Shown piece after piece: positions 1 to 12,030 of a stretch of DNA of 64,000 nucleotides. The stretch is from Marasmius tenuissimus (Eukaryota > Basidiomycota > Agaricomycetes > Agaricales > Marasmiaceae): the NCBI GenBank assembly GCA_029532415.1, contig JAQOTA010000047.1, positions 2,046,001 through 2,110,000 on the forward strand, written 5' to 3'. A program made the translations under genes and the position numbers. The notes below the pieces were generated by a model. That model worked only from the letters and a program-made list of their open reading frames with translations. It did no database searches and had not been told where the DNA came from. The number at the start of each line of letters is the position of its first letter. The first letter of the stretch is position 1.

Positions 1-132
1 CCAAGAAGTAGCGTAAACGTAAACCAATTATCAAGGATTCTATTAACATTGGGAACCCGCGAGGGCCGTGTCCTGAAGACATACAGTCAGCAACAAGGAA
101 TCGCCACCGCCAGTTGGAGTGGTCCTTCTCAC

Positions 133-2040
133 AGAGGATCATCTATCCGAAGGCCTAGATCCGGATATTCGAGCTCAATGCAACAGGTGAGGATGGCATC
201 CTCAGGGTGTGTCGACTCCCGATACCTAATCCCGATTCGATTGGAGTATTCCGGGTCCCTACTATATCGTTATACGCATGGGTGAGTCCATTGTCAGTTA
301 CCAGGCGAATAGAGAACGTACTGTTCTAGTACCGTATTTAAGTATCCGTACAGGTCGATCTCGGCGACGGCGGACACCAACTCCTCGCTGAGGGTGTAAT
401 CTCCCACTGAGAAAGCTGACAGTTGTTGAACCATCCTCCAGGGGCCGATTGACCATCGTTCCAACTTCCGATCCGCAAGCTTCATCTGCTCTCCTTGTAT
501 TTTGCGTCTGAGGGTTGAAATGAACCACCAGGAAAATCCGTCAAGATAGGAACGTAGGCTCATTGGTTGAACATGAAACTCGTGTGAGCGCCGTGCTTCT
601 CCCAGGAAGTCAGAGAGGGAGGCATGAAGGATCGACACGTTTCCCTTTTGAGGGTCATTGGGAACGTAGAGAACTGAACGTAATTGGGAGAGGAACGTGG
701 AGCACTGATTCAAGTCGATTTTGAGGAGGGCCGCGATGGCACTCTGACTCCGTGGCCAGCACACATCAAGATTTCGGGGGTGGGGGGTAATCATGAGTTG
801 TAAAACGGGCAGCAATAGTTGCTTCTGCAAGTCATCACGACCGAAGCGTCGGAGAATGGTGTGGTAAAGCTGGTCGAGATCACTGAGGTCGGGATGTGAT
901 GTGGTCTCTACCGTGTGAAGAACGCCATCTAATCGTTGTCGCAGATCTGCTAGTGAGGGATTGTTAGCGGTGATGTATTTCATCGCGATTACGACGTAGA
1001 TGAAGTGCCCGTCTGCCTTGCCCACAAGTTTTTCAATTATATGTGAACCTGGCCATGGTCCTGCCACCAATATCTCGGGTTGTGAATCAGAAAGGTGAGC
1101 AAATTCCTTCTTAAGATATTTTCTGATATCACTGTCCGCTTGAGCCCTGAAGCCGCGCATGTCCACGGATTCATGGGATACTAGGACGGCGTGGAAAAAA
1201 TTTCGAATGGTGGATTCAGGACGGCTGAATATCATGAAACACAGTGGCAGGGGTGGGTCAGCGGAAAGAGCGTTGTGAATAATCGATAACAGGGCCTCTT
1301 GTGCCCGACAGGAGCTGATAGTACCAGCGCCACCCATGCATTCATCGAATCCGTCAATGACAACGAGCTTGGGCATATTCTCCCATTGCTTCGCATGTAT
1401 CTGAATGCAAGGCTGGAAAAGTAAGGACTGAAATTGTCCCTCCAAGTTCATTCTCTCCAGTCCGCTCGGATTTTGACGGACAGCATCGTCAATGAGCGAT
1501 GACAACCCGGCCTTTTGGAGCGGCGGCGATGTCGCGAGCTGGTGGGCTAACGTGGGGATGAAAGTATTGAGGGTAGACCGCGAGGTGTCGTTTCGAGAGA
1601 AAAAGAAACTAGCGGCGAGTTGGGATTTCCGGCGAGATATCTCGCAAATGGTCTGGGCGACTGCCGATTTGCCGACCCCTGCTCCTCCGTGAACCCAACA
1701 AGCACGATGTTTTTTCGACGAGTCCTCAATCCAACGACTCAATTTTTCGATGAGGGCGACCCTCGTTCCCTCTAGAACTCCAGTTTGAGTATTGCGAGAG
1801 CTAGAGGAGTGCAATGCGTTCGGAGCAGTGTAGCCAGCAAGGCTATCGACACCTGAGCGCGCAGGCCCTTTGACAATGCTTCTTATGAGAGTTATTCTTG
1901 AGAAGTAGAAGCTACTCACGAGCAGGGTTATTGCAAGTGTTGTGAAAGACATTATTGTTGTAAGTTGCGCTTCGGTCGCCGTAGTTGTTTGTGCTAAAAT
2001 CCCTGATCTTCGAACTGGGGAATGAGGAGTTATGAGCCAT
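133..2040 (-). CDS. NLR-A: NACHT-domain NLR-like protein, 3' part outside window
   Basis: NACHT NTPases are STAND switches that oligomerise on ligand sensing; in fungi they act in non-self recognition. Visible exons are 2040-1920, 1867-322 and 258-133, with phase 1 then phase 2 introns; the last exons lie left of the window. Exon 1 starts at the ATG at 2040 and encodes about 40 residues with TNNYGDRSATYNNN. The NACHT exon has the Walker A motif HGGAGVGKS (near residue 101), Walker B LVVIDGFDEC, a helical region containing SILHASLSDFLGEARRSHEF, and ends DLYGYLNTVLEQ. Introns begin GTGAGT, GTACGT and GTGAGA. The large exon reads open through the first intron, so a naive single-exon gene would run 294-2045. 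Exon 3 is 126 bases, the same as in NLR-C and NLR-E. No frameshift is seen. Family call is firm; function in the cell is inferred from family. Confidence 0.85.
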
Positions 2041-4700
2041 TCCAAGAGAAGGAGGACAGAGAGAAGGTGATGTGAAGCGTTTCACAGTAAAGCCCGCTGC
2101 ACTGCCCAATGCAAGGTCCAAAGACCCCAACCACCCATGCCCATACTCAATCTTTCCAGTTTGATTTTTCCAGCAGCTGTAGTATGGTTCCTGGGGTCCC
2201 TGCTCGTTATTCATAGTCTTGACAACAAGATTGCATTGATGATCTCAGCTTCTTGAGAAAAAATCATGTACATATGTAGGAAAGCAGAGTTTGGTGCCAA
2301 TCATTGAGGCCTGAGTCACCTTCGGAGGGACGGTATGAGAGTCGACCTATGATCCTAGTAGACTGTGGGTACCTCGCTCAGACCGTGAAGGTGTAGTGGC
2401 GAGGACGAGCATCATCGTGGGGCCGTGTTCCAGAGGCTGTCCGGCACTGAGTAAGTATGAGCAAGGTTTCGTTACTAGGTTACATTTCCAGGCAGCAGCC
2501 CATTTGAAGGTGTAGCAACGGGCGCGAGCATCGTTGATTGGTCGTGAGAGTGTGATCTAGTGCTGCGAAGTACGATGTTGAGACGATGGATACTGCCCAA
2601 TCCCACACGTAACAGTAGCGACGCCACTAGCTGCATAGAGGCCGATTGGAAGTATATTGCGGAGGGACCGGCAGCCGGCTGCGGCCCGAGAAAAACTCGC
2701 GTCACGTCGTGATGGCGTGACATTTATTGGGCAAGGGTCCTGGCAGTGAAGGGAGCTTTTGTCAACCAATCTCTCTGAGTCTCGAGACAAAACTCTGCAA
2801 ATTGCAATCAGTCAGTTTTTGCCTTCTGAAAAATCTATTGAATACTGTCAAAGAGACTTAGCGGGTGTGTTTGCGACGCCAGACATTCCATCTAGCGATA
2901 TTTGAGCGATATTCTTGCACTAATGGGCGATGGATGGTGTGCTGCAGTTACAGTTCATGTCAGAAGGTGCGTAAACTCCATCTCATGTTCATATTGCTTA
3001 GCCTGAATCTGAAGAGTCCCGGTGTCGAGTCAATGCATGCTGGAAATGCCAACGAAATAGCTGTGGGCGGGTACCTGAAGTGGCCCTCATAACCTAATAT
3101 TCGACCCTTCGTTTCTCATCCCACTCATCTACTATGTACGACTTCTTTCATCCCGGTTTTAGTGTCGTTGCCGTTGAGATCAACTCCGAGAACTTTCACG
3201 AAGCCAGTACCTCGCCTCCGAACAGCTACAACGACGTCGGGCGTGTTGGAGGATGCGAAGAGAAATCTCAAAAGTCAATGATATGATGGCAAAGAGGGTT
3301 AATGACCCCACCCAGTCATTCCCTTTACTCAGAGCTCTGCCAAGCCAAAACCAAAACGCGATGGCCAGCTCTCTTTCATCCGAAAAGCACAACTCGTCCC
3401 TGCCGACCGAACACACGAGCCCATTGAGCTCTCTCAATCGGACTGTCTCATTCCAACGTCGAAAGCTCGCTATCAAAATCGTCCAAATTAGTTCCCTCAC
3501 CGCGGGCTGGTAGGGGCTCCACGAGGCTCTGGAGACTTCTGAAGATGGGACCAACTCATTCTTGGAAGCGATAATCGAAACCAGGTTGATTCGGTTGCGG
3601 GGCTGGACGAGATGGAGACCCAGGCGAAGGAGAACGGTCAGTTGAGGAGGACGCTAGAGGGAGTTTGGCTGGTAGAAGAGAGTTACGGATGTTGTGGGTT
3701 GAGGCAACCAAGTCGACGGAGGTGTGCCAGGCTCTTGCTGAGCTGCTGAAAGTGGAGGAGACGATGGAGGGCTGAGCAGCTGAGCATGGTTTTCGCCGAC
3801 GTTATGGACGAGTTCTCCATATTGACTGGAACGGATGTCACTATGACCTTCTCGTTGTCATTCGCAGCAGTTCATAGTTCTCGAAACTTTTCCCTCAACG
3901 CCTCCCCGTGCAGCTGCGCTTGACTACAGCCCCGCTGCATCCTATATTGCATCCCTCTCGCCTTCGTTCTCGTCCTGTGTCAAAGCACGACCTGCAGTAG
4001 TGAATTGGACGGAGAATCAACATGTGTTGCTGATGTTTTCGCCTACCCTCCCGGTGCGCAAGATCCTGTCGTCTTTGAGACGGCAACGAGGCTCGCCAAA
4101 ACTCGTGCTCTAGTTTCACTCGTCGTCGTGAGCCTCAGGATCAGGGAAATTGAGGGCGACTGCAATAGTGGGCCATCGTCGACGTCAGTAGCCGAGAGGA
4201 AGCTGCAGCTGAAGGTGGAGGCGGAGGAGAGGATGGGCTCGACAGAGATATCAGAGTTGCCAAATTGAATGGCATCTTATGGAGGGAATGAGAGGTTCTA
4301 CCACCGAGGGCTGGGTTATCGAACACGGTTGGAACTTCGCTCTGTAATCGGGGTCACCTAACAGGGAAGCAGTGGCCATTCCTCATTGCTCATTGCAACG
4401 GTGACTCCCCATCGCTATATCTGGCGTCGTGACGCTGGAATCCAGTTCAACTCGATGCCAGAAATCGGGTTCTTGCACCCTGCCTCCATATCTTATCACG
4501 TACGACACCGCTCTCGCCCTGACAATTCTCCCCCTTGAGATGTAGGATTACAAATTCGTACTCTGTCCCATCAGTTGGATTCACAAGTTCAAGATTGACA
4601 ACATGTACACGCTAAAGCCATGTTACATAGTCCATATTCTATGCCAGGCACTGTATACGGAACAGTACATGACCGAACCCGAATGCATGCTTGACCGCTC
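2041..4700. other. Gene-poor interval upstream of NLR-A
   Basis: This contains the promoter side of NLR-A and the 3' flank of NLR-B. No open frame longer than about 125 codons resembles a known family. Around 3120-3850 both strands carry protein-like stretches broken by stops, which suggests decayed coding sequence, but I cannot name it. No repeat with clear ends was found. Confidence 0.5.
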
Positions 4701-7439
4701 CTACTTTGAACATAACTGGCAAAGTCTTTTGAATATACCCAATCCTACCGCTCTTTTACTACGTCTCCCTCCAACACTGTCACTTCCCTCTCCGATACTG
4801 TCCTTTCGTCGAGAGGGTGTGCCCATGAGTATTCTATCCACCAGGTCGTCAATGGTGGTCGCCGTTATTCTGCCACCGTTCTGTGCAGTCTGTACTATTT
4901 CCTCCCCGAAGCGTATCCTTTGTTGCAAACTGACGTAACAGACCTCATAATCATCCCCCCTGACCTCTGTCGTTGCTCGCCCTATCTCTCCGCGAGGAAG
5001 AATTTTTAATAGTAATGTATTGCTCCCATAGTTGTTTTTCGTGTTTTCCGTAATCAGAGAGAGAAGGTTCGTAGGCTCGCTAACCTGGTCCAGTAGTATC
5101 CGAGGCAAGGAACCCGATGTGGAAAGCGCGAGGCAACCTAGACGTGAGAGAGACATTTTCCTGTGTTCCCCGTACCTCGGGAGGACAATTAACCAATCTT
5201 CGTTGAAGAATTGGTGTAAACGTAAGCCACTGTCCCCCTCCGGGGTCAGCTAGGTCAATAGTAGGTAGCCTTAAGCGAAGCCAGATGATGGGAAATCTGA
5301 TACCACGCACTTTCAAGGTGTTACAAATGTCATGGATACAGATCACGTTGTGGATAAAAATCACAAACAAGTGGTCAAAGAATTCGTGGTGGTCGGTGAC
5401 ACGGTATCCTTGTTTGTTAAGTTTGTTAGGGACACCCCTGAAGACGCACAGTCAGCAGTTTGAAACCGTCGGTGCTACAAGACTTTTACCGCCTGCTTTT
5501 TGAATTTTCATCATGACCTCTGATGACAGGGCCGTCGTAGAGTCTCGGGTTAAGCCAGCTCGCCAAACTCCCTATTGACTGTAGTCTCATAAATGTTTCC
5601 CTGGAGTATTCCCTGTACATATGGGTGAGTCCATTGTCAAATAAGTTATAACAGATGGGAAAAAAGCATACGAGTCAAGTACCATATTTGAGTATCCATA
5701 GAGGTCGAAATCGGTGACGGCGGATACAAGCTCACTAAGAGTAGGAACTTCACCCGCCGGTTTGACAGTTAGCAATCGTCGAATCAACTCCCATGGTTTG
5801 AGCGACCGTATTTCTAACCTCCGGTCCGCAATCTCTATATGTTCTCCTCCTTGATAATGACGAATCTTGCCACCGAGGATGGAAAGTAAGCAACATGAAA
5901 AGCGGTGTAGATAGGCAATTTCGCCAAGTGGCTCAACATGAAACTCGTGTGACCGACGAGCTTCAACCAAGAAGTCTGAGAAGGAGGCATGAAGGACTGA
6001 AACACCATCCTCCTGGCCAACCTTTGGGACGTGAAGCACTGAACGTAGTTGAGAGAGGAACGCATAAGATCGCGCTGAGTCAATTTCGAGAAGTGCCGCT
6101 ACAAGGTCTTGACTTCTAGCCCTCGAGACGTCGGTATGAAGTTTCTCGGGGTGGGGGGTGACCATGAGCTGTAAAACGGGGAGCAACAACCGCTTGTACG
6201 TGTCACCGCTACCGAAACGTCGGAGAATAGTGTGGTACAACTGGTCAAGGTCACTGAGATCCGGATAAGACGTCGTCTCGTTTGTGCGAAGAACAATGTC
6301 TAATCGTTCTCGCAGATCCTCTAACGAGGGGTTGTCCGCTGTAATGTATTTCATCACCGTTGCGACGTAGATGAAATGACCATCTGCCTTGCCCACAAGC
6401 GTTTCTATCACTTTCTCCCCTGGCCACGGCCCTGCCACGGGCAGCTCGGATCCTGCCACCAGCAGCTCGGGTTGCGAGTCAGAAAGGTCAGCGAACTCCT
6501 TCAGGAGATATCTTCTGATGTCGTCGTCTATTTCAGAGTTAAAAGACCGCATATCCACGGGGTGATGGGATAGGTGGGTCTGGAAAAAGTCGAGAATGGC
6601 GCGTTCGGAGCGACTGAAGATCATGAAATTGAGTGGAAGGGGCGGGTCGGCGAAAAAGGCGTCTCGAATGATGGATAACAGCGCTTCCTGCGCGCGACTT
6701 GGGCTGTTAGCACCGAACCCGCTCATGCACTCATCGAACCCATCGATAACAACAAGCCTGGGCAGTCTCTTCCATCTCCTGGCGTCGATCTGGGCACAAG
6801 GTCGGTGAATCAACGTCTGAAATTGACCCTCCAAATTCATCTCCTCGAGCTTGGTTGTACTCTGGCGAACAGCACCGTCAATGAATGGCGCTAACCCAAC
6901 TTTTTGGAGCTCTGGCAATGTCGCGAGCTGATGAGCGATGGTGGGGAAGAGATGATCCAATGTAGACCGCTGGGCGTCGTTGCGCCAGAAGAAGAAGCTG
7001 GCCGCTAGTTGAGATTTCCGACGAGATATTTCACAGATGGTCTGAGCAACTGCCGATTTGCCCACCCCTGCTCCCCCATGAACCCAGCACGCACGGTGTT
7101 TCTTCGATGGGTCCTCAATCCAACGACTCAACTCCTCAATGATGGCTACCCTGGTGCCCTGTTGGCATGCGGTTCGAATATTCCGAGAACTAGAGGAGTG
7201 CAATGCGGTAGGAGCAATGTAATCGGCGAGAATTTCAAGACCTGTGCGCGAAAGACCTACGGGTAGAGTAATTTAGACTCTTCTCTGGGGGCAGTACTGA
7301 CTAGTGACTCACGAGTATGGTCGCTTGAATAAGTATTATAATTCAGGGTACTGTTGTTGTAGGTTCTATTCTGGTCGCCATAGTTATTTGTGTCAGACGC
7401 TCTGGATTCGAAGCCATTGGATGGAAGTCTGTTGTTCAT
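4701..7439 (-). CDS. NLR-B: complete five-exon NACHT NLR-like protein, about 836 aa
   Basis: Exons: 7439-7313, 7256-5672, 5612-5490, 5437-5311 and 5249-4701; phases 1, 2, 2, 0 close exactly. Exon 1 encodes a short Asn/Tyr-rich segment with TNNYGDQNRTYNN. The NACHT exon carries HGGAGVGKSAVAQT (Walker A), LVVIDGFDEC (Walker B) and the SVLHASFSDFL region, ending GYSNMVLDS. Exon 4 encodes FFDHLFVIFIHNVICIHDIC, and exon 5 the C-terminal module beginning near LHQFFNEDWLIVLP and ending at the stop at 4701. Oddity: a 21-base tandem duplication near 6430-6472 adds seven residues (GSELPVA type) that no other copy has. The segment FFFWRNDAQRSTLD is shared only with NLR-D, marking these two as the closest pair. 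Probably functional; the role is inferred from the family. Confidence 0.85.
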
Positions 7440-10400
7440 GCGGATTGTAGAAGATAGAGGTGGTGAGCTGGAAGTAGTGCGAAAAGTAGAGCATCGCACC
7501 TGAACTCGTGACCACCGGGCTGTATTCAGTTGCCTCGGCCCCAATTGGCAAGTGTCAATCAATTCGTCCTGTCCCATATCTGTTGATTAACTGCGGCACA
7601 GGTCTTTGGTCCCTATCCGATCAGCTGTACTTACAAGTCCTTCATGGTCAGAACTTGGGAGTCCTGTGGCATCTCAGATGAATACAGGCACCTTGAACGA
7701 GTCTCGGCGGCTTGGGAATGCCTGCAGCTTCAGCGTAATAAGCAGAATCAACAGAGGCAGTAGTGTGAAGGATAGAGACATGATGAAAATCCTAGTGTGA
7801 GTGAAGCAATTTGAGTTGCTGGACGGTACGTCTGATGTGAGCGCTGGGACTCCATGGCTGGGGCAGAACAAAAGCTCTGTGGCAGTGGGACCGAAGGCAA
7901 GTCGCAAAATCACTCAGACGCCGGGCGCTCAAAGTCGGTGATTTCCGTCCGGCCTCCCACGCCCACGGTCCGTGAGTGTGACAAAGTGTGACTGTCTCTT
8001 TCCTCTCCGTTTTCCTCTGTCCTCCTGCATCGGAACAACTTCCAGTCACTATCGGGTACGCGTACCTTAAGTCTCTTGCTTTCCCTAAGACTTACTGACT
8101 GCTGGCGATAGAAGTGACATCGCTCATCCGAACTCAGGCATCTATCCCACTGGCACTCACAGCTATATGTTCTCTCGCATTCCGTATCGTTCAGTGGACG
8201 GCGAGACGCGTGAATCTTCCAGATGTTCAGGCAGGAGTGCTTCGACCCCTTTGTAGCGTGAAATTGAAGTAGGGGGTGGTCCAAGGCTACAAGTGCGTAT
8301 TTTACCACTCATTGTTGGGAACTGAACTGTTTGCTCACGCAGTTATTGGTAGAGAACGGGCATAGGGATGTAGAGAGGTTATTCGGATATTTTTGCTGTT
8401 TATACGGCGATGACCCGCTGAGCAGGTCTGTTGACTGCACAAGTACCCATGTATGTTGACTGACTCGAGCGCACAGGCTTCCATAGTGAAGTCACTGAAG
8501 ACCAAACGAACGCGCCTTTCTACGTTATACATGGGCCCTGGATGCATATTTGTGCTGCCACTTTCGTGTGCTTCCCGGAGCTCCAACTATCTTCGATAAC
8601 CCTGGCCGTCAACTGGATCTTGACCTTGTATCTCTTCACGCGGCACGCGGGGACGAGGCACCTTCCTTGAGCCCGGTAGAGAGTGATGCGGAGGAATGGA
8701 GGTAGTTGGAGGGGGATGGTGTTGGGTATCTTTGCCAGCATCACCGACATCTACTCGCGACGCCGCACAAGGATTCCTTTGGTACCGATGACGACCAACC
8801 AGTCTGACAAAACGAAAACCAGGTCGAAGAAATGGTTGACCCACTATAACGGGAGAACGTGCTGTGAGTTCTCGGTCGCACGACAGAAGAGACGCTTGCT
8901 TACCCTTCCGTAACCAGTAGCCCACCCTGTTGTATTATATCCCTTTACAAACCAAAACTCGAAGACCAAGCAGCCTCTCCCGTCGTGGCCTCTTCTCGCG
9001 CATACACTCATTCAAAACCCCAACCCAATCACAGCGTACGACCATCAGACCTTATTTCTCCGAGATCTCGAGCTCGCCTTCGGCAACCATGCTCAACGAT
9101 CCATACAGCTCCAACTTGACAACTATCTCGAAAGAAAGCTCTCGTCTTATCACCGGAAGCTCGGTACTCGTTTAGGTCAACGAGTCTCTGGGATGATGGG
9201 GGGATGCACGAAGACGAGCCTGAGGATGTAACCGCCGAGGTCTTGCGCGATAATCGAGGAATCAGGTGGAGAATAACGACGGGTTGAGGGAGAGGCTGAA
9301 GGAATTGAGGAGCCCCTCGAAGAGTGCAGGACAGTTAAAAGAGATGAAGGGCGATGGATAAGCAGGAACGGTTGTCGTTCGAGAGAGCAATGAAGACCAG
9401 TTTGGTCACCCGAGATGGCGTGGAATGGCATGGGGATGGTACTGGCTAAGGGGGGCGGCTCGTTAAGGAAAGTGCAGGGTTCGAGCAGGGCGGTGGCACC
9501 CGTGACATTTGAGGCAGATGTTATGAAGGGGAAGGAGAAGGCACCACCTATCGATCCCACAGACGAGGTGCTCATCCTGAAGCCGAAACAGGCCTTCATC
9601 GTCGTTATCTACGATAACCGTGACTCGCCCAAGAACGACTACGCCTTTTTTCACGCTTGATCCCGAGACCTCCAAATGTTCCTCACACCCTCACCCGACT
9701 CCTCAACTTACCCTCATCCTGCCCTTTCGACCTCATTCTCGTCTCGAAACCACCCACAACCTTCCGAAACACGTTGAGCACGAGCTGCTATAGATCCCTG
9801 ATATCCTCACCATCATTTACGCATGCAGAATTCTGCTGGATCCAAGATGGCGACGAGGCCTATGCGAGCCCTCCCTCTGACCTACCTCATGGTCGAAGAC
9901 GTCGAGGATGCTGTAGGAGGTAGCGTCGATGTTGATCGAGGAGAGGAGTATCAAAGGGGGGAGGCGATAGGCGCGATAAGGGTGCCAGAGCCGCCGAGTT
10001 GAAGGAGATAAGGGGTTGAGGCGTCATCACCGCCGGCTAGGTCGTCAGACGAGGTTAATTCTTTTTTTTAGGAGAACGAGCCAGTCGATTCAGAGGTGTA
10101 TGAGTTTGCGCCCTAACTCTCCACCGCCAAGACCTACATCCCGAATTAGGTTCGAGGTCAATACCAGGAGCCAGATTTCCTTGCTTCTACTGCTACCCTC
10201 TGGCGGCGACTGCTTTCAGCGTGAAATTCGTCTCTCTGACAGACATAGGTGGCGACGGTGGTTTTGAGCAGGGAGAAGACCAGCCCCATTTCTACGCGGG
10301 AGGGTCGGAATCGGATACTGGTGACTCCCGCTGTACCGAGGCTGCGAATCGTGGCTCGCTAGAGCTTGAAACCTCGATGCTCACATGGCGAAGAGTCACT

Positions 10401-12030
10401 CTTCGCTCGCTAGAGACGAGATTCGGAGTCGGAATCTTGGATGCTCTAGACATCTCAACAAAGCAGTCGCGGAGATACAGGGGAGGGGGAGTCGACGAGG
10501 TCGTTCGGGCGAGTTGATGCAGCTACGAAACCTACTGTTGACAACACCAGGGTAGTTACGATGGGCTCGAGGCAAATGTACTGTTCATTGCCCGGAAGCA
10601 TGTAGCACGGTCGTTTTAGCTTATGTTTCTCGAATCTCGACAGCTAGTTACTGTTAGTACTTGCTCATTATAGAACGCGGTTTCCCTTCCAAACCATGAT
10701 TGAGGAGATGAGCCATCGGTGAGCTACTGTGCTGCGATCCCTCGATGAATTACACCATTACGGTCTGAGGTACTGTCAACACGGCATTTCCGAAGCGAGG
10801 ACCCAGCCCCCACAGAGAGAGGTTCTCAATATATAAGAAGAATACGCGGTAAGCATCTTCAATGGAGTGTCGAGGCGTTGAATACAATCGATAGTATGAA
10901 GATAAAACATCAAATGGGTCGCAAGCCTAGCGCAGCACCGACGATCCTTGATCATTTGTCTTCCGCGTCGTTGCACCACAATGGATCTCCTTCACTTAGA
11001 GCCGACACCAACATGACCTCCATGCTGGCTGCTGCTGCTTACATCACCTGGAAAAAAATAGGCAGGAAGTTGTTGTGCAACCCGATACAACGAATACATG
11101 CAATCGCTCACAAGAATCTCAGAGCCATTCCTCTGCTTGATAGACTGAAGTCGTGTTTGAGCTTCAAGGATATCTGGACGATGGTTTCTTCTTATCTGTC
11201 GCTTCTCTGCGTGCAGATTACGGGTATATAATGTTGCTCCTCTCTTCAGAATCTAGGCACAGTCGACCACCTGTATGTCGTTTTGTGAGGAACAATGCTC
11301 GTTTCGCGAGACAGCAGTTCCATGCGATATGTAATAGTCTAGGCTCGTTGTATCGCCATGCCCGTACCTGTCTTGATCCCAGGCATAATATCTTGTTTTC
11401 ATGATTGCGAGCAAATTGATCCTCCTCGCATTTGTCATTCGTGGTATAAGTTCAAAATCGACGCTGAAAAGCAGAGAGCGCACCCCAGACAGATTCCTGA
11501 ACTCTCCAGCAAAATCTTCTACGTTGCTGACGAGCGCCGCGTCTCTAGTTTGTAAAGGATATTCGAGGCTTATGCACTAGTAGTTGAGTTTCGAGAGAAG
11601 TGTTTGCTCTCTGAATATTGCACTGCTACCTTGGAATACAACGTAGATATCCGTAGACAGTTTGAATACGTTCTTGAGTCACAGTTCTATACAGAGAAAG
11701 CTCAAAAGACTCACCAGGAAAAACAACGTGGGGTGACTGGGATTTGAAGCCTGAAGACCCGTTGGGAGAACAGCTCACATTATCCTCCTATTCTCGCAGA
11801 GTATCCGGAAGAGGGCCCGCGTAGAGGGATCTTGAGGCGCATAACGATTGGACTGTCGTCATAGTCACGGGGGAGGGCAAGCGACGCAGAAGCGCCCATC
11901 CGCATTTTCACCTTCAAACCACCACGATCACGGGTGAGTGGCTCGGTGAGGCTACTCTTTGTCTGGTACTCCCTCCTCGCCTATCTTCTGACCATTCTTT
12001 CAGGCACAAAAAAATAGGGAGCGACTCACT
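7440..12030. other. Long gene-poor interval with decayed coding sequence
   Basis: This includes the NLR-B promoter and the FB1 promoter and leader. Between about 8335 and 9930 there are protein-like runs in several frames. On the minus strand near 8520-8710 a C2-like run reads PPFLRITLYRAQG followed by IEDSWSSGKHTKV. On the plus strand near 9060-9180 a helical run reads LDNYLERKLSSYHRKLGTRL, and its continuation shifts frame to EDEPEDVTAEVLRDN. These look like remains of one or more genes. 10000-11900 shows nothing I can assign. The FB1 leader intron is at 11934-12003 (GTGAGT...TTTCAG). Confidence 0.4.
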
